From assembly GCA_902780365.1 (NCBI GenBank), contig CACZFE010000127.1, positions 1 through 7,332 of the forward strand: DNA of 7,332 nucleotides. Reading direction: 5' to 3'. The DNA is from an uncultured Spirochaetales bacterium. Its GTDB lineage: Bacteria; UBP6; UBA1177. The number at the start of each line of letters is the position of its first letter. Position 1 is the first letter of the stretch. Under the pieces are notes generated by a model. It saw nothing but the letters and a program-made list of their open reading frames with translations, had not been told where the DNA came from and did not search any database. The position numbers and the translations under genes are program-made. This document shows, one piece after another, positions 1 through 5,675 of the stretch.

Positions 1-345
1 CGATTCATCAAAACTGTGCGGATTGAGATCTTCGCGGGCAGCCTTCATGAAATAGCCTATCGCCATCGTCTGAGGCTGGTTTGCCATGTTTACGTCAATG
101 ATCATAAATTCAACGAAATAGCCCGGATTTTCAGGATTGAAATTCTCGGGAGTCGTGTTTTCATCAGGCTGTTCCGCCGGTTCTTCTTCCGTGTCTGTCG
201 GCTCTTCAGCCGGTTCTTCATCCGATGTCTCTCCCTGTTCGGAATCCGGATCTTCCGCTTTCGTCGGTTTTTTGTCGTCACCGCCGCAGCTCGAAAGCAC
301 GAAGACACATGCGATTGTTAAAATAGCCAGCCAAAATTTTTTCAT
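1..345 (-). CDS. Lipoprotein with acidic linker, N-terminal part (3' end outside window)
   Basis: Reading from the ATG at 345 to the left edge gives 115 codons without a stop, so the gene continues beyond the window. The product starts MKKFWLAILTIACVFVLSSC, a type II signal peptide with a lipobox ending at Cys20; cleavage and lipidation there would leave Cys-Gly-Gly-Asp-Asp as the mature N-terminus. The aspartates after the cysteine do not by themselves settle inner versus outer membrane outside enterobacteria. Residues 23-66 are a low-complexity linker rich in Glu, Asp and Pro with degenerate EEP repeats. A folded domain seems to begin near residue 68 (NPENPGYFVEFMIIDVN), which I do not recognise. 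The start is supported by a perfect AGGAGG five bases upstream. It is separated from queC by 136 nt and probably has its own promoter. The function is unknown. Confidence 0.85.
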   Translation of the reverse strand, partial: MKKFWLAILTIACVFVLSSCGGDDKKPTKAEDPDSEQGETSDEEPAEEPTDTEEEPAEQPDENTTPENFNPENPGYFVEFMIIDVNMANQPQTMAIGYFMKAAREDLNPHSFDES

Positions 346-350
346 TTTTT

Positions 351-356
351 CCTCCT
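351..356 (-). promoter_or_regulatory. Strong Shine-Dalgarno site AGGAGG for the left-edge lipoprotein
   Basis: Plus-strand cctcct reads AGGAGG on the coding strand, five bases before the ATG at 343-345. It is the strongest ribosome binding site in the window and fixes the start of the partial lipoprotein gene. Confidence 0.8.
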
Positions 357-377
357 AAAAAAAGGTCAACACGCGGG

Positions 378-405
378 AGTTTAAATAAAATCGGAAATAA
401 AACAA
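378..405 (-). promoter_or_regulatory. Possible sigma70-type promoter for the left-edge lipoprotein
   Basis: On the minus strand, TTGTTT (400-405) and TAAACT (378-383) are separated by 16 nt, giving a moderate match to -35 and -10 boxes. It sits in the gap upstream of the AGGAGG and ATG at 345. Transcription would begin near 371. The -10 box matches the consensus at only four of six positions, so this is a weak prediction. Confidence 0.35.
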
Positions 406-431
406 GTTTTGTTGCGGCGCCACTTTCATCG

Positions 432-462
432 TAACGCCGAAACGACGTGACGACGTAACGTC
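432..462. repeat. Cluster of short GC-rich direct and inverted repeats
   Basis: In the gap downstream of queC, ACGACGT occurs twice (442-448 and 450-456). GTAACG occurs at 431-436 and 456-461. GACGT-A-ACGTC forms an 11-nt inverted repeat at 452-462. The composition differs sharply from the AT-rich stretch at 357-410. It could be a protein-binding site, a remnant of a dispersed intergenic repeat or a transcript-end structure; the sequence alone does not decide. Confidence 0.45.
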
Positions 463-482
463 AAAAATGCGCGCGGCGGCAT
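463..482 (-). terminator. Weak possible terminator after queC
   Basis: Immediately after the queC stop the minus strand reads ATGC, an 8-nt GC-rich loop, GCAT, then a run of five T. The stem is only 4 bp, so termination here would be inefficient. The position at the operon end is right, but the structure is marginal. Confidence 0.25.
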
Positions 483-1159
483 TAACGATATTTCAAAGGA
501 TCTTCAAATCCTGCCTGTCTGAAACCTTCAAGACGAAGGCGGCAGCTGTCGCAAACGCCGCATGAAAGTCCTTCGGGAGTCGGATTGTAGCAGCTGTGAG
601 TGAGCGAATAATCGACTCCTAGCGACATTCCGAGCTCTATTATCTCTTTTTTCGACATATTGAGGATCGGTGCCTCGACTTTTATTCCGCTTTCGACACC
701 CTGCTTTGTACCGACGGCAATCGTTTTGTTGAAAGCATCGACAAATTCAGGACGGCAGTCGGGATAGCCCGAATAATCGACGGAATTGACACCTATGAAA
801 ATCTTTTCCGCGCCGAGAGTCTCGGCTAAACCTGATGCGATCGAAAGAAAAATTATGTTTCTCGACGGCACATAGGTCGAAGGGATCCTGTTTTCTGCAA
901 ATTCAGGAACTTCCAACTTTTTGTTGATAAGCGAACAGTTGACGAACGGTGTCAAATCAATCGAAAACACCGTCTGCCTGTTCAGAAGTCCGTATTTTTC
1001 AAGCGTTCTTTCTGACTGTTTTATCTCGATCACGTGTCTCTGACCATAAGAAAAAGTGAGCGGATAGACATCGTAACCCTGCTTCATCGCATAAACCAGC
1101 ACAGTCGTCGAATCGAGACCGCCGCTGAAAAGAACGACCGCTTTTTTTGAATCACTCAT
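482..1159 (-). CDS. queC: 7-cyano-7-deazaguanine synthase QueC
   Basis: This 225-residue protein matches the QueC family in length and motifs. QueC converts 7-carboxy-7-deazaguanine to preQ0 using ATP and ammonia, in the cytosolic route to queuosine in tRNA. The PP-loop ATP-binding motif SGGLDS is at residues 12-17. The family signature around the substrate site (GVNSVDYSGYPDCRPEF) lies at about 123-139. The C-terminal zinc-binding cysteines are all present as Cys190, Cys200, Cys203 and Cys206. The start at 1159 is preceded by GGTGA six bases upstream and overlaps the end of the TonB-family gene by 8 nt (ATGAGTGA), which suggests translational coupling. No queD, queE or queF is visible alongside it, so the rest of the pathway must be elsewhere. 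The identification is firm and nothing looks damaged. Confidence 0.97.
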   Translation of the reverse strand: MSDSKKAVVLFSGGLDSTTVLVYAMKQGYDVYPLTFSYGQRHVIEIKQSERTLEKYGLLNRQTVFSIDLTPFVNCSLINKKLEVPEFAENRIPSTYVPSRNIIFLSIASGLAETLGAEKIFIGVNSVDYSGYPDCRPEFVDAFNKTIAVGTKQGVESGIKVEAPILNMSKKEIIELGMSLGVDYSLTHSCYNPTPEGLSCGVCDSCRLRLEGFRQAGFEDPLKYR

Positions 1160-2231
1160 GTGTTGTCACCATAAACCCGAAATGTATTTCTAATTCTTTA
1201 TCCTCGTTGAGCAGGACTTCAGGCGGCGGAGCAAAAGGAGCCGCCATTTTGAAAGCGTTTATCGCCTCCCTGTCGAGAAAATCGACTCCGCTGCTTGTAA
1301 TAACCTTCGCTTTGACAAGCTTTCCTTTAGCCGAAATAAAGACTTTGAGTTTTGTAAAACGGTCCTTTCTGCCGTACATCCTGCCTGTCGGATCATTCAC
1401 GATTATCGCCGTTCCAGGACTCCAGTTCCGTGAGATCGCCTGTTTTATCTTGTTGAAATATGCCGCGTATGCGAATTTCCTCGTGTTGAGATAAGTCTCG
1501 TTCCCTTTTTTGATATCTTCGATAAAATCGTTTGACGGACTCATCAGAACTGCATCGGTACCGTTCAAGTAAGGCAGAAGTTTCTTCGGGATCCATCTTC
1601 CGCCGACATTCACGCGTCCTTCCTCGTCCTTGTCGTCCTTTGCATCGAGTTTCCCTGCTATCTCCTTGTCTTTTCCTGCAGCGTAATCGCCGTCGGTTCC
1701 TTCAAAACCTTTGAGTTCGCCCTTTTTGATTTTCTGTTCTTTTGCAGGCTCGATTTTCTCATTGTTATTGGCCTGAAGCGGCATGACCATGTTTTCGTCC
1801 GTTTCGGCATTCACGTTTTCTGCCTTTTTTGCAAGCTGTCTTTTCAGCTTTTCTCCGCGGACATTGATGTTGTCGTCGTGCTCGGTTGCAACAGTTTCCT
1901 TTTCGACAGAGCTGTCAAATTCCGAAAGAAAACGGCTTTTGGAAGGCTTTTTCTCGATTTTCGGCTTCGCGATATCGACGACCTGACCTTTCGGCTTGGA
2001 ATCTTCTTTCTTTTTCTCAGGTTTAGGCGGCAGAACGGGAGTTGCCGGAAGTTTCGCCGCGGAATCATCGATATATCTTATCGAAACGAGGTTTTCCTCA
2101 TCGCTTTTATCGGTTGAAAGGTCGATTTTTATCAAAAAAATGAGACCGTGGAGAAGCACCGAAAGAAGAATGAAAAGGATCAGTCTTCTGCCTTTTCGAG
2201 CTCCATTTTTTCCGAAATTTCTGTCAACCAT
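1152..2231 (-). CDS. TonB-family energy transducer (TonB/TolA-like, C-terminal TonB domain)
   Basis: The 359-residue product has the classic TonB layout. A basic N-terminus (RNFGKNGARKGRR) precedes one membrane helix at about 17-35 (LILFILLSVLLHGLIFLI), so the N-terminus faces the cytoplasm. A long Pro/Lys/Glu-rich periplasmic linker follows (about 60-200). The C-terminal domain spans about 255-355 and contains YFNKIKQAISRNWSP, a LKVFISAKGKLVKAKVITSSG strand pair and the typical FLDREAINAFKMAAPFAPPP segment. Such proteins couple the ExbB/ExbD proton motor to outer-membrane receptors. The GQVVDI, RFLSEFDSSVEKET and ETYLNTRKF blocks resemble TonB-like proteins of Myxococcota, recalled from memory. 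No exbB or exbD is in the window. The ATG at 2231 lies 52 nt inside the upstream gene with only a weak GAAGA-type ribosome site; no other in-frame ATG precedes the membrane helix. Confidence 0.88.
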   Translation of the reverse strand: MVDRNFGKNGARKGRRLILFILLSVLLHGLIFLIKIDLSTDKSDEENLVSIRYIDDSAAKLPATPVLPPKPEKKKEDSKPKGQVVDIAKPKIEKKPSKSRFLSEFDSSVEKETVATEHDDNINVRGEKLKRQLAKKAENVNAETDENMVMPLQANNNEKIEPAKEQKIKKGELKGFEGTDGDYAAGKDKEIAGKLDAKDDKDEEGRVNVGGRWIPKKLLPYLNGTDAVLMSPSNDFIEDIKKGNETYLNTRKFAYAAYFNKIKQAISRNWSPGTAIIVNDPTGRMYGRKDRFTKLKVFISAKGKLVKAKVITSSGVDFLDREAINAFKMAAPFAPPPEVLLNEDKELEIHFGFMVTTHE

Positions 2232-2518
2232 TTCTTCATCTCAGAGTTGATAAAAGTCTCGTCCAAACCGTTTTCAATGCAGAAAACAGCGAACTCTTCG
2301 AAAATGTTCCCGAATTCCGCCTGTGCTTCGTCAAAAACCTTGGCGATGTATTCGACTTTTCCCGCCGTAAAACCGTGTGTGTCGCGGAACTGCACTGTGG
2401 CAAAACGGAAAATAAGTTCCCTGACTAGCAGTTTTCCGTTAAGGGCAGCTTCATCTTCAAGAAATCGGTGAAAACGGTTTTTAAAGATTTCTATTTCGGG
2501 AATTTGTTTTTGAACCAT
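2180..2518 (-). CDS. Hypothetical 112-residue helical protein upstream of the TonB-family gene
   Basis: I do not recognise this protein. It has no signal peptide or membrane segment, so it is probably cytoplasmic. The sequence is charged and looks largely alpha-helical (for example FKNRFHRFLEDEAALNGKLLVRELIFRFA and KVEYIAKVFDEAQAEFGNIFEEFAVFCIEN), with a single cysteine. The ATG at 2518 lies 14 nt after the stop of the upstream Cys-rich lipoprotein, and an in-frame stop just before it limits extension. There is no Shine-Dalgarno sequence ahead of it, so coupling to the upstream gene is likely. Its last 52 nt also encode the basic N-terminus and the start of the membrane helix of the TonB-family protein. 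Tight packing and long uninterrupted coding support a real gene; the function is unknown. Confidence 0.75.
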   Translation of the reverse strand: MVQKQIPEIEIFKNRFHRFLEDEAALNGKLLVRELIFRFATVQFRDTHGFTAGKVEYIAKVFDEAQAEFGNIFEEFAVFCIENGLDETFINSEMKKWLTEISEKMELEKAED

Positions 2519-2532
2519 AAGGAAAAAATCAG

Positions 2533-3393
2533 TTATTTAGCCGGCTCTTCTTTTGGCGGGACCTGGCATTTGTTGTCGATGAAAAGCTGACCGGTCGGGC
2601 AGCATCTTCCCTTGCCTGCTTCGTGGTATCCAGCCGGGCAGATAACGTTTTCAACAGTGTCGCTGTATCTCGAGCACTGGCCTTCCATGATGAAGTTGAA
2701 TCCTTCTTCGCAGCAAAGGTGCTCTACAAGGTGTGTTCCGGCATCGCAGTTATCGAAAATTTTGAACGAAGGAGCGATACAAGTTTCAGCGTCGTCACGG
2801 AGATAACCTTTCGCACATTCGCCGGAATTGCTGTATTTTCCGATGATTTTGAATTCGCCGAGATAAAGCTCGCCGCCTTTGAAGCTTCTGTCATACTTGA
2901 AAACATAGACATTTCCGTTGTCGGGTCTGTCGACAATCATTATGAAATCGTAGTTGCCAGGAGCAAAATCGTATTTTTTCTCGGTGTTGAACTCAAGCTC
3001 GTCCCAAATAACCGGCTCTTTGCCTTTCATGAGGAAAAGCATTACGTTAGCGCTGGAAATATAATCGCTTTTGATGTGGATTCTCGAAACATTTCCCGGG
3101 ACCTGGATATTTCTGTTCGGAGATTCCTTGAACTCTGCAAGCTGGTGCGGAGCAACTTTTCCGGTAACTTCCGAGTAAATCTTCATAACCGAACTCTTGA
3201 CGACAGCTTCATTTTCGCCTTTAAGTTTAAGGATTTCAACCATCTGTTTTACCGGTTTGTTCTGGTTGTCGGTTTTGATCATCTCAATTTTTTTCTCGAT
3301 CAAAGAGGTTTTTCCGTCCTTCTTCTCGCTGCTGCCGCAGGAAAGAACGAAAAACAACGAACAAATCAGCATGACTGACAAAATCTTTTTCAT
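2533..3393 (-). CDS. Lipoprotein with duplicated Cys-rich C-terminal module
   Basis: The product has 286 residues from the ATG at 3393. An ORF open to 3435 exists, but the later ATG has a GGAG site six bases upstream and begins a proper signal peptide (MKKILSVMLICSLFFVLSC), giving a lipid-anchor Cys19. A helical, Lys-rich stretch (about 30-75) is followed by a probable beta-rich domain (about 95-187: VSRIHIKSDY, NVMLFLMKGKEPVIW, YDFAPGNYDFIMIVDRP). The C-terminal 95 residues contain ten cysteines (193, 205, 216, 227, 228, 240, 252, 264, 265, 276). Two copies of a roughly 25-residue unit, C-x-A-G-x(7-8)-C-C-x2-G-x2-F-I-x3-C, are visible at 216-240 and 252-276. This implies disulfide formation in the periplasm or at the surface. 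It begins the operon that runs through to queC. The function is unknown. Confidence 0.9.
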   Translation of the reverse strand: MKKILSVMLICSLFFVLSCGSSEKKDGKTSLIEKKIEMIKTDNQNKPVKQMVEILKLKGENEAVVKSSVMKIYSEVTGKVAPHQLAEFKESPNRNIQVPGNVSRIHIKSDYISSANVMLFLMKGKEPVIWDELEFNTEKKYDFAPGNYDFIMIVDRPDNGNVYVFKYDRSFKGGELYLGEFKIIGKYSNSGECAKGYLRDDAETCIAPSFKIFDNCDAGTHLVEHLCCEEGFNFIMEGQCSRYSDTVENVICPAGYHEAGKGRCCPTGQLFIDNKCQVPPKEEPAK

Positions 3394-3399
3394 TTTTAA

Positions 3400-3403
3400 C
3401 TCC
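3400..3403 (-). promoter_or_regulatory. Shine-Dalgarno GGAG deciding the start of the Cys-rich lipoprotein
   Basis: Minus-strand ACGGAG lies six bases before the ATG at 3391-3393. It favours that start over the upstream ATG at 3435, which would add 14 hydrophobic residues ahead of a normal signal peptide. Confidence 0.75.
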
Positions 3404-3438
3404 GTAAAATAATAAGTTACAAAAAACATAAGCAAATT

Positions 3439-3466
3439 ATTATAATTATAAAAAAAAAGAAAGCAA
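3439..3466 (-). promoter_or_regulatory. Likely sigma70-type promoter for the Cys-rich lipoprotein to queC operon
   Basis: In the 74-nt AT-rich gap, minus-strand TTGCTT (3461-3466) and a perfect TATAAT (3439-3444) are 16 nt apart. A second TATAAT lies at 3445-3450 but with poor spacing. Transcription would begin near 3432, giving a leader of about 40 nt. The T-rich tract between the boxes (3451-3459) may also help end transcripts from the sialidase-like gene, but no stable hairpin is evident. AT-rich DNA gives chance matches. Confidence 0.5.
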
Positions 3467-3467
3467 T

Positions 3468-4769
3468 TTATTCAGTCTCGAAAGTTATGATTTTAGACTC
3501 GATTCCCTTACCGCCGGGAGTGTAGTAAACAACAAGGATTTTGTTGTCAGGAAGCTCTACCATGCCGGGATAACCGCATTCGACCTTGCCACAGTCAAGG
3601 ATTTCGATGACATCCGACCATGTTTCGCCGCCGTCAAGCGAGTAAACCATCGAAACAGCCTCACGGCTCACACTCGTACCCCAGTCAAGCCAGCGGAAAG
3701 AACTGATTATTACTCCGTTTTCGAGTTTAATAAGTTCCGGTGCATGCGCCACGAACCCCAGACTTTTGTACGGAGACCATGTTCTTCCGCCGTCCTCTGA
3801 AACACTCTGGACCAGATCGCCTTTATTGCTCGGGCTTACTCCTACAGCTGTTCTGGCCTGAAGGATCCAGCGTTTGTCGGTAACTTTTAGCAGAGCAGGC
3901 TCCTGAAGCCATGTCTTTTCATCGATTTCGGCCTTGACTTCGTTCGGGATCCAGGTTTTACCTCCGTCCGAACTTTCATAAAGAACGATTCTCGTCTTCG
4001 GGGTTTTAGCCATCGACTGCCAGTTGAGCGCGTTGCCGAAATAGCCAGGAATTATTATCTTTCCGCCATCTTCAATCATTGAACTCGAAGAGGCCGCAAC
4101 TGTGACTTCCTCACCGTTTTCATCGACCCATATCCCGTTATCGTCCATAACCGCAGTTTCGGAATAGTCGAAAACTCCGCCGTCGACCTGAATTTGCTCT
4201 CCGAAATTAAGGCCGCTTTTATCTGAGACCGCAAAAAACAGATGATGCACCCACGGCTCGGAATAATCAGACGGATAGCGGTACTTGAACCAGTTCATAC
4301 CAACTCTCCCGTCCGAAAAAACAGTAATCGAAGGATCTCTGTCATCGATTGAGGGATCGTTCAGCAGAATATCGGGTTCCCCCCACTCCACACCGTCATC
4401 CGACATGGAAACAATTATAGCACCGCTTTTTTCGGCATGGCTGCTGCCGTTTCTGTAGACAGCCATAATTTTTCCGTTTTGCAGCCTGACAACGTCAGGA
4501 AAAGCAAAATGTCCCGAAAAATCGGCCACAGTAGAAGCCTCTTCCGGAACAGTGAATTTTATCAAGGAAATACCTGCATTTCCGTTTTCATCCCCGTTTT
4601 CATCCGCGATTTCATCGTCATCAGTTGTCTCAGCTTCATCCGAAGTTTCCGTATTATCGGCATCGTTCTCCGGCGCTTCATCTTTTTTTGATGAGCCGCC
4701 GCAGGAAACCGCAAATGCAAAACAAAGAAAAGCAACTGAAATCACTAAGATTTTATTTTTTATTTGCAT
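3468..4769 (-). CDS. BNR/Asp-box sialidase-like lipoprotein
   Basis: The 433-residue product starts with a type II signal peptide (lipobox FAVSC, Cys23), then an Asp/Glu-rich linker at about 30-64. The rest looks like a six-bladed sialidase-type propeller. Asp boxes (S-x-D-x-G-x-x-W) are visible at 121-129, 265-273, 322-331 and 376-384, with a degenerate one near 181-189. Strands such as FPDVVRLQNGKIMAVYR (90-106), EPALLKVTDKRWILQAR (290-306), APELIKLENGVIISSFR (343-359) and YPGMVELPDNKILVVYY (400-416) fit the BNR_2 / exo-alpha-sialidase pattern. The first arginine of the usual FRIP motif is not evident (HFAFPD here), so sialic acid cleavage is not assured. It may act on another glycan or only bind. 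The start overlaps the upstream gene by 10 nt, with a weak GGGG site eight bases before it. Confidence 0.88.
   Translation of the reverse strand: MQIKNKILVISVAFLCFAFAVSCGGSSKKDEAPENDADNTETSDEAETTDDDEIADENGDENGNAGISLIKFTVPEEASTVADFSGHFAFPDVVRLQNGKIMAVYRNGSSHAEKSGAIIVSMSDDGVEWGEPDILLNDPSIDDRDPSITVFSDGRVGMNWFKYRYPSDYSEPWVHHLFFAVSDKSGLNFGEQIQVDGGVFDYSETAVMDDNGIWVDENGEEVTVAASSSSMIEDGGKIIIPGYFGNALNWQSMAKTPKTRIVLYESSDGGKTWIPNEVKAEIDEKTWLQEPALLKVTDKRWILQARTAVGVSPSNKGDLVQSVSEDGGRTWSPYKSLGFVAHAPELIKLENGVIISSFRWLDWGTSVSREAVSMVYSLDGGETWSDVIEILDCGKVECGYPGMVELPDNKILVVYYTPGGKGIESKIITFETE
4582..4605. repeat. Perfect 12-bp tandem duplication in the acidic linker
   Basis: The 12-mer ccgttttcatcc occurs twice head to tail and encodes Asp-Glu-Asn-Gly twice on the minus strand, within the acidic linker of the sialidase-like lipoprotein. 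The unit is a multiple of three, so copy-number change would alter linker length without shifting the frame. Confidence 0.85.
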
Positions 4770-5347
4770 ATTTTGAACCCCACATTTTCAAGTTCGCCGC
4801 TCATATCTCCCTCCGGTGTAGCAACAGGAAGATAAAGCCCTATTTTTGAAGTTGTAAATTTGAAACCTCCGGCATTTTCCGCTGCGATTTTCACAGAATC
4901 GACTGTCAAATTTCCGTATCCTACAAGCATGACGCAGTCTTCGTTGTCTTCCCCCGTGACATCTTCGATCAGCATATTGACTTTGTGCTTGTCGGAAATA
5001 CCTATCGAAAGCTCTTTTCCTGCCGAAAGCTCTGACAAAGCGGCTCCTAACAGGACAGCAGGAGTCGCATACTGGCAGTTCATTGAATTATCACAAAGAT
5101 AGGAATTCTGATAGAAATAAAGCGCCGAGGAATCGTAGTAAGCGGCAATCCAATGCACGTTTGCCTGCGGGTTTGGAATAGAGTAAGTTGCACCGCTCAT
5201 AGCGATGGAAGCGTTGAAAAGAGCTGACTTCCATAGCTCGTCTTCCTGATTTGCCATTTCATTAAAAGCGTTAACACCGTTGTAAAGGTAGGTCAGTTCA
5301 TGTGTTCTTGCCGGAAAAGACGCAAGCGGCTCAAGTTCCGAAGCCAT
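4760..5347 (-). CDS. 3' part of the interrupted lipoprotein (up to 195 residues from an internal ATG)
   Basis: This is the portion after the TAA, counted from the first in-frame ATG. The same frame is open back to 5431. It has no signal peptide and no visible Shine-Dalgarno sequence, so independent translation is unlikely. The sequence includes HWIAAYYDSSALYFYQNSYL, ATPAVLLGAALSELSAG and a terminal region resembling beta strands (VKIAAENAGGFKFTTSKIGLYLPV). I do not recognise the domain. Its cysteines suggest an exported location, which it would only reach if joined to the upstream signal peptide. Its last 10 nt overlap the sialidase-like gene. Confidence 0.5.
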   Translation of the reverse strand: MASELEPLASFPARTHELTYLYNGVNAFNEMANQEDELWKSALFNASIAMSGATYSIPNPQANVHWIAAYYDSSALYFYQNSYLCDNSMNCQYATPAVLLGAALSELSAGKELSIGISDKHKVNMLIEDVTGEDNEDCVMLVGYGNLTVDSVKIAAENAGGFKFTTSKIGLYLPVATPEGDMSGELENVGFKICK

Positions 5348-5431
5348 GCAGTTGACTGTGAGCCAGCCGCTGCATGAATCGTTGCACTCGACATCTCCGG
5401 TCTTATATGAACTGTCGATTTCCGAGCAAAG

Positions 5432-5638
5432 TTAATCTGTTGTGTCGTCAGATTCCTGAGTATCGCCCTGATCAGCTGTTTTGATACACAGACCTTCAGA
5501 ACATTCCAGACCGTCATCGCAGGTTTTATTCGGATAGCAGTTTCCGCCCAAAGTTCCGGTTTCAGCCTCTGCAACAGGATCATCTCCGCATGAAACAATC
5601 AGAAAAAACGCAAAAAGAATGATGATTGTTTTTTTCAT
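5432..5638 (-). CDS. 5' part of the interrupted lipoprotein (68 residues, small Cys motif)
   Basis: If the TAA at 5432 is genuine, this part would be made as a short lipoprotein: signal peptide with Cys17, then GGNCYPNKTCDDGLECSEGL-C (C-x5-C-x5-C-x4-C) and a tail rich in Asp and Thr. Small Cys motifs of the C-DDGLEC-EGLC type recur as repeats in secreted proteins of Myxococcota and relatives. Ending right after a linker would leave the protein without its presumed main domain. It lies 37 nt after the ankyrin gene. Confidence 0.6.
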   Translation of the reverse strand: MKKTIIILFAFFLIVSCGDDPVAEAETGTLGGNCYPNKTCDDGLECSEGLCIKTADQGDTQESDDTTD

Positions 5639-5643
5639 AAAGA

Positions 5644-5648
5644 CCTCT
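5644..5648 (-). promoter_or_regulatory. Shine-Dalgarno AGAGG for the interrupted lipoprotein
   Basis: AGAGG on the minus strand lies five bases before the ATG at 5636-5638. The 37-nt gap behind the ankyrin gene has no convincing promoter or hairpin, so these two genes are probably co-transcribed. Confidence 0.65.
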
Positions 5649-5675
5649 GATTTTTGATAAAAAAACTAGAAAAAA

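Larger units (their letters stand above)
4760..5638 (-). pseudogene. Lipoprotein gene interrupted by one in-frame TAA
   Basis: From the ATG at 5638 one frame runs for 292 codons to the stop at 4760, broken only by TAA at codon 69 (5432-5434). The start is sound: AGAGG lies five bases upstream. The signal peptide MKKTIIILFAFFLIVSC ends at lipobox Cys17, followed by a small four-Cys motif (Cys34, 40, 46, 51) and an acidic linker (59-68). After the TAA the same frame continues LCSEIDSSYK, a further Cys-containing stretch (Cys71, 84, 89, 97) and about 195 residues with more cysteines, ending FKICK. Retained frame, similar style and lack of a ribosome site before the next ATG (5347) suggest one ancestral 291-292 residue lipoprotein. 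A sequencing error, a recent nonsense mutation or two adjacent proteins are all possible. The family is not recognised. Confidence 0.65.

Noticed and set aside
16..358. Plus-strand open frames at the left edge
   Set aside because: They are antisense to a lipoprotein start with a perfect AGGAGG and a clear lipobox; their Arg/Phe or Ser-rich content is a mirror of the acidic linker.
431..462. CRISPR array
   Set aside because: The repeats are 6-7 nt without spacers of regular length, far from a CRISPR organisation.
1147..1494. Plus-strand open frame of 115 codons
   Set aside because: It is antisense to the conserved TonB C-terminal domain and has no independent support.
2623..3378. 251-codon open frame on the plus strand
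   Set aside because: It is antisense to the Cys-rich lipoprotein, whose signal peptide, ribosome site and cysteine pattern are convincing.
3394..3435. Upstream ATG at 3435 as start of the Cys-rich lipoprotein
   Set aside because: It would place 14 extra residues before a normal MKK signal peptide and would overlap the predicted promoter; GGAG supports the ATG at 3393.
5432..5434. Programmed recoding (selenocysteine or pyrrolysine) at the internal stop
   Set aside because: The stop is TAA, whereas these systems use TGA or TAG, and no downstream hairpin is evident.
5293..5598. 101-codon minus-strand frame bridging the TAA of the interrupted lipoprotein
   Set aside because: It is shifted relative to the lipoprotein frame, has no ribosome site or signal peptide, and both halves of the lipoprotein already share a single other frame, so no frameshift is needed.
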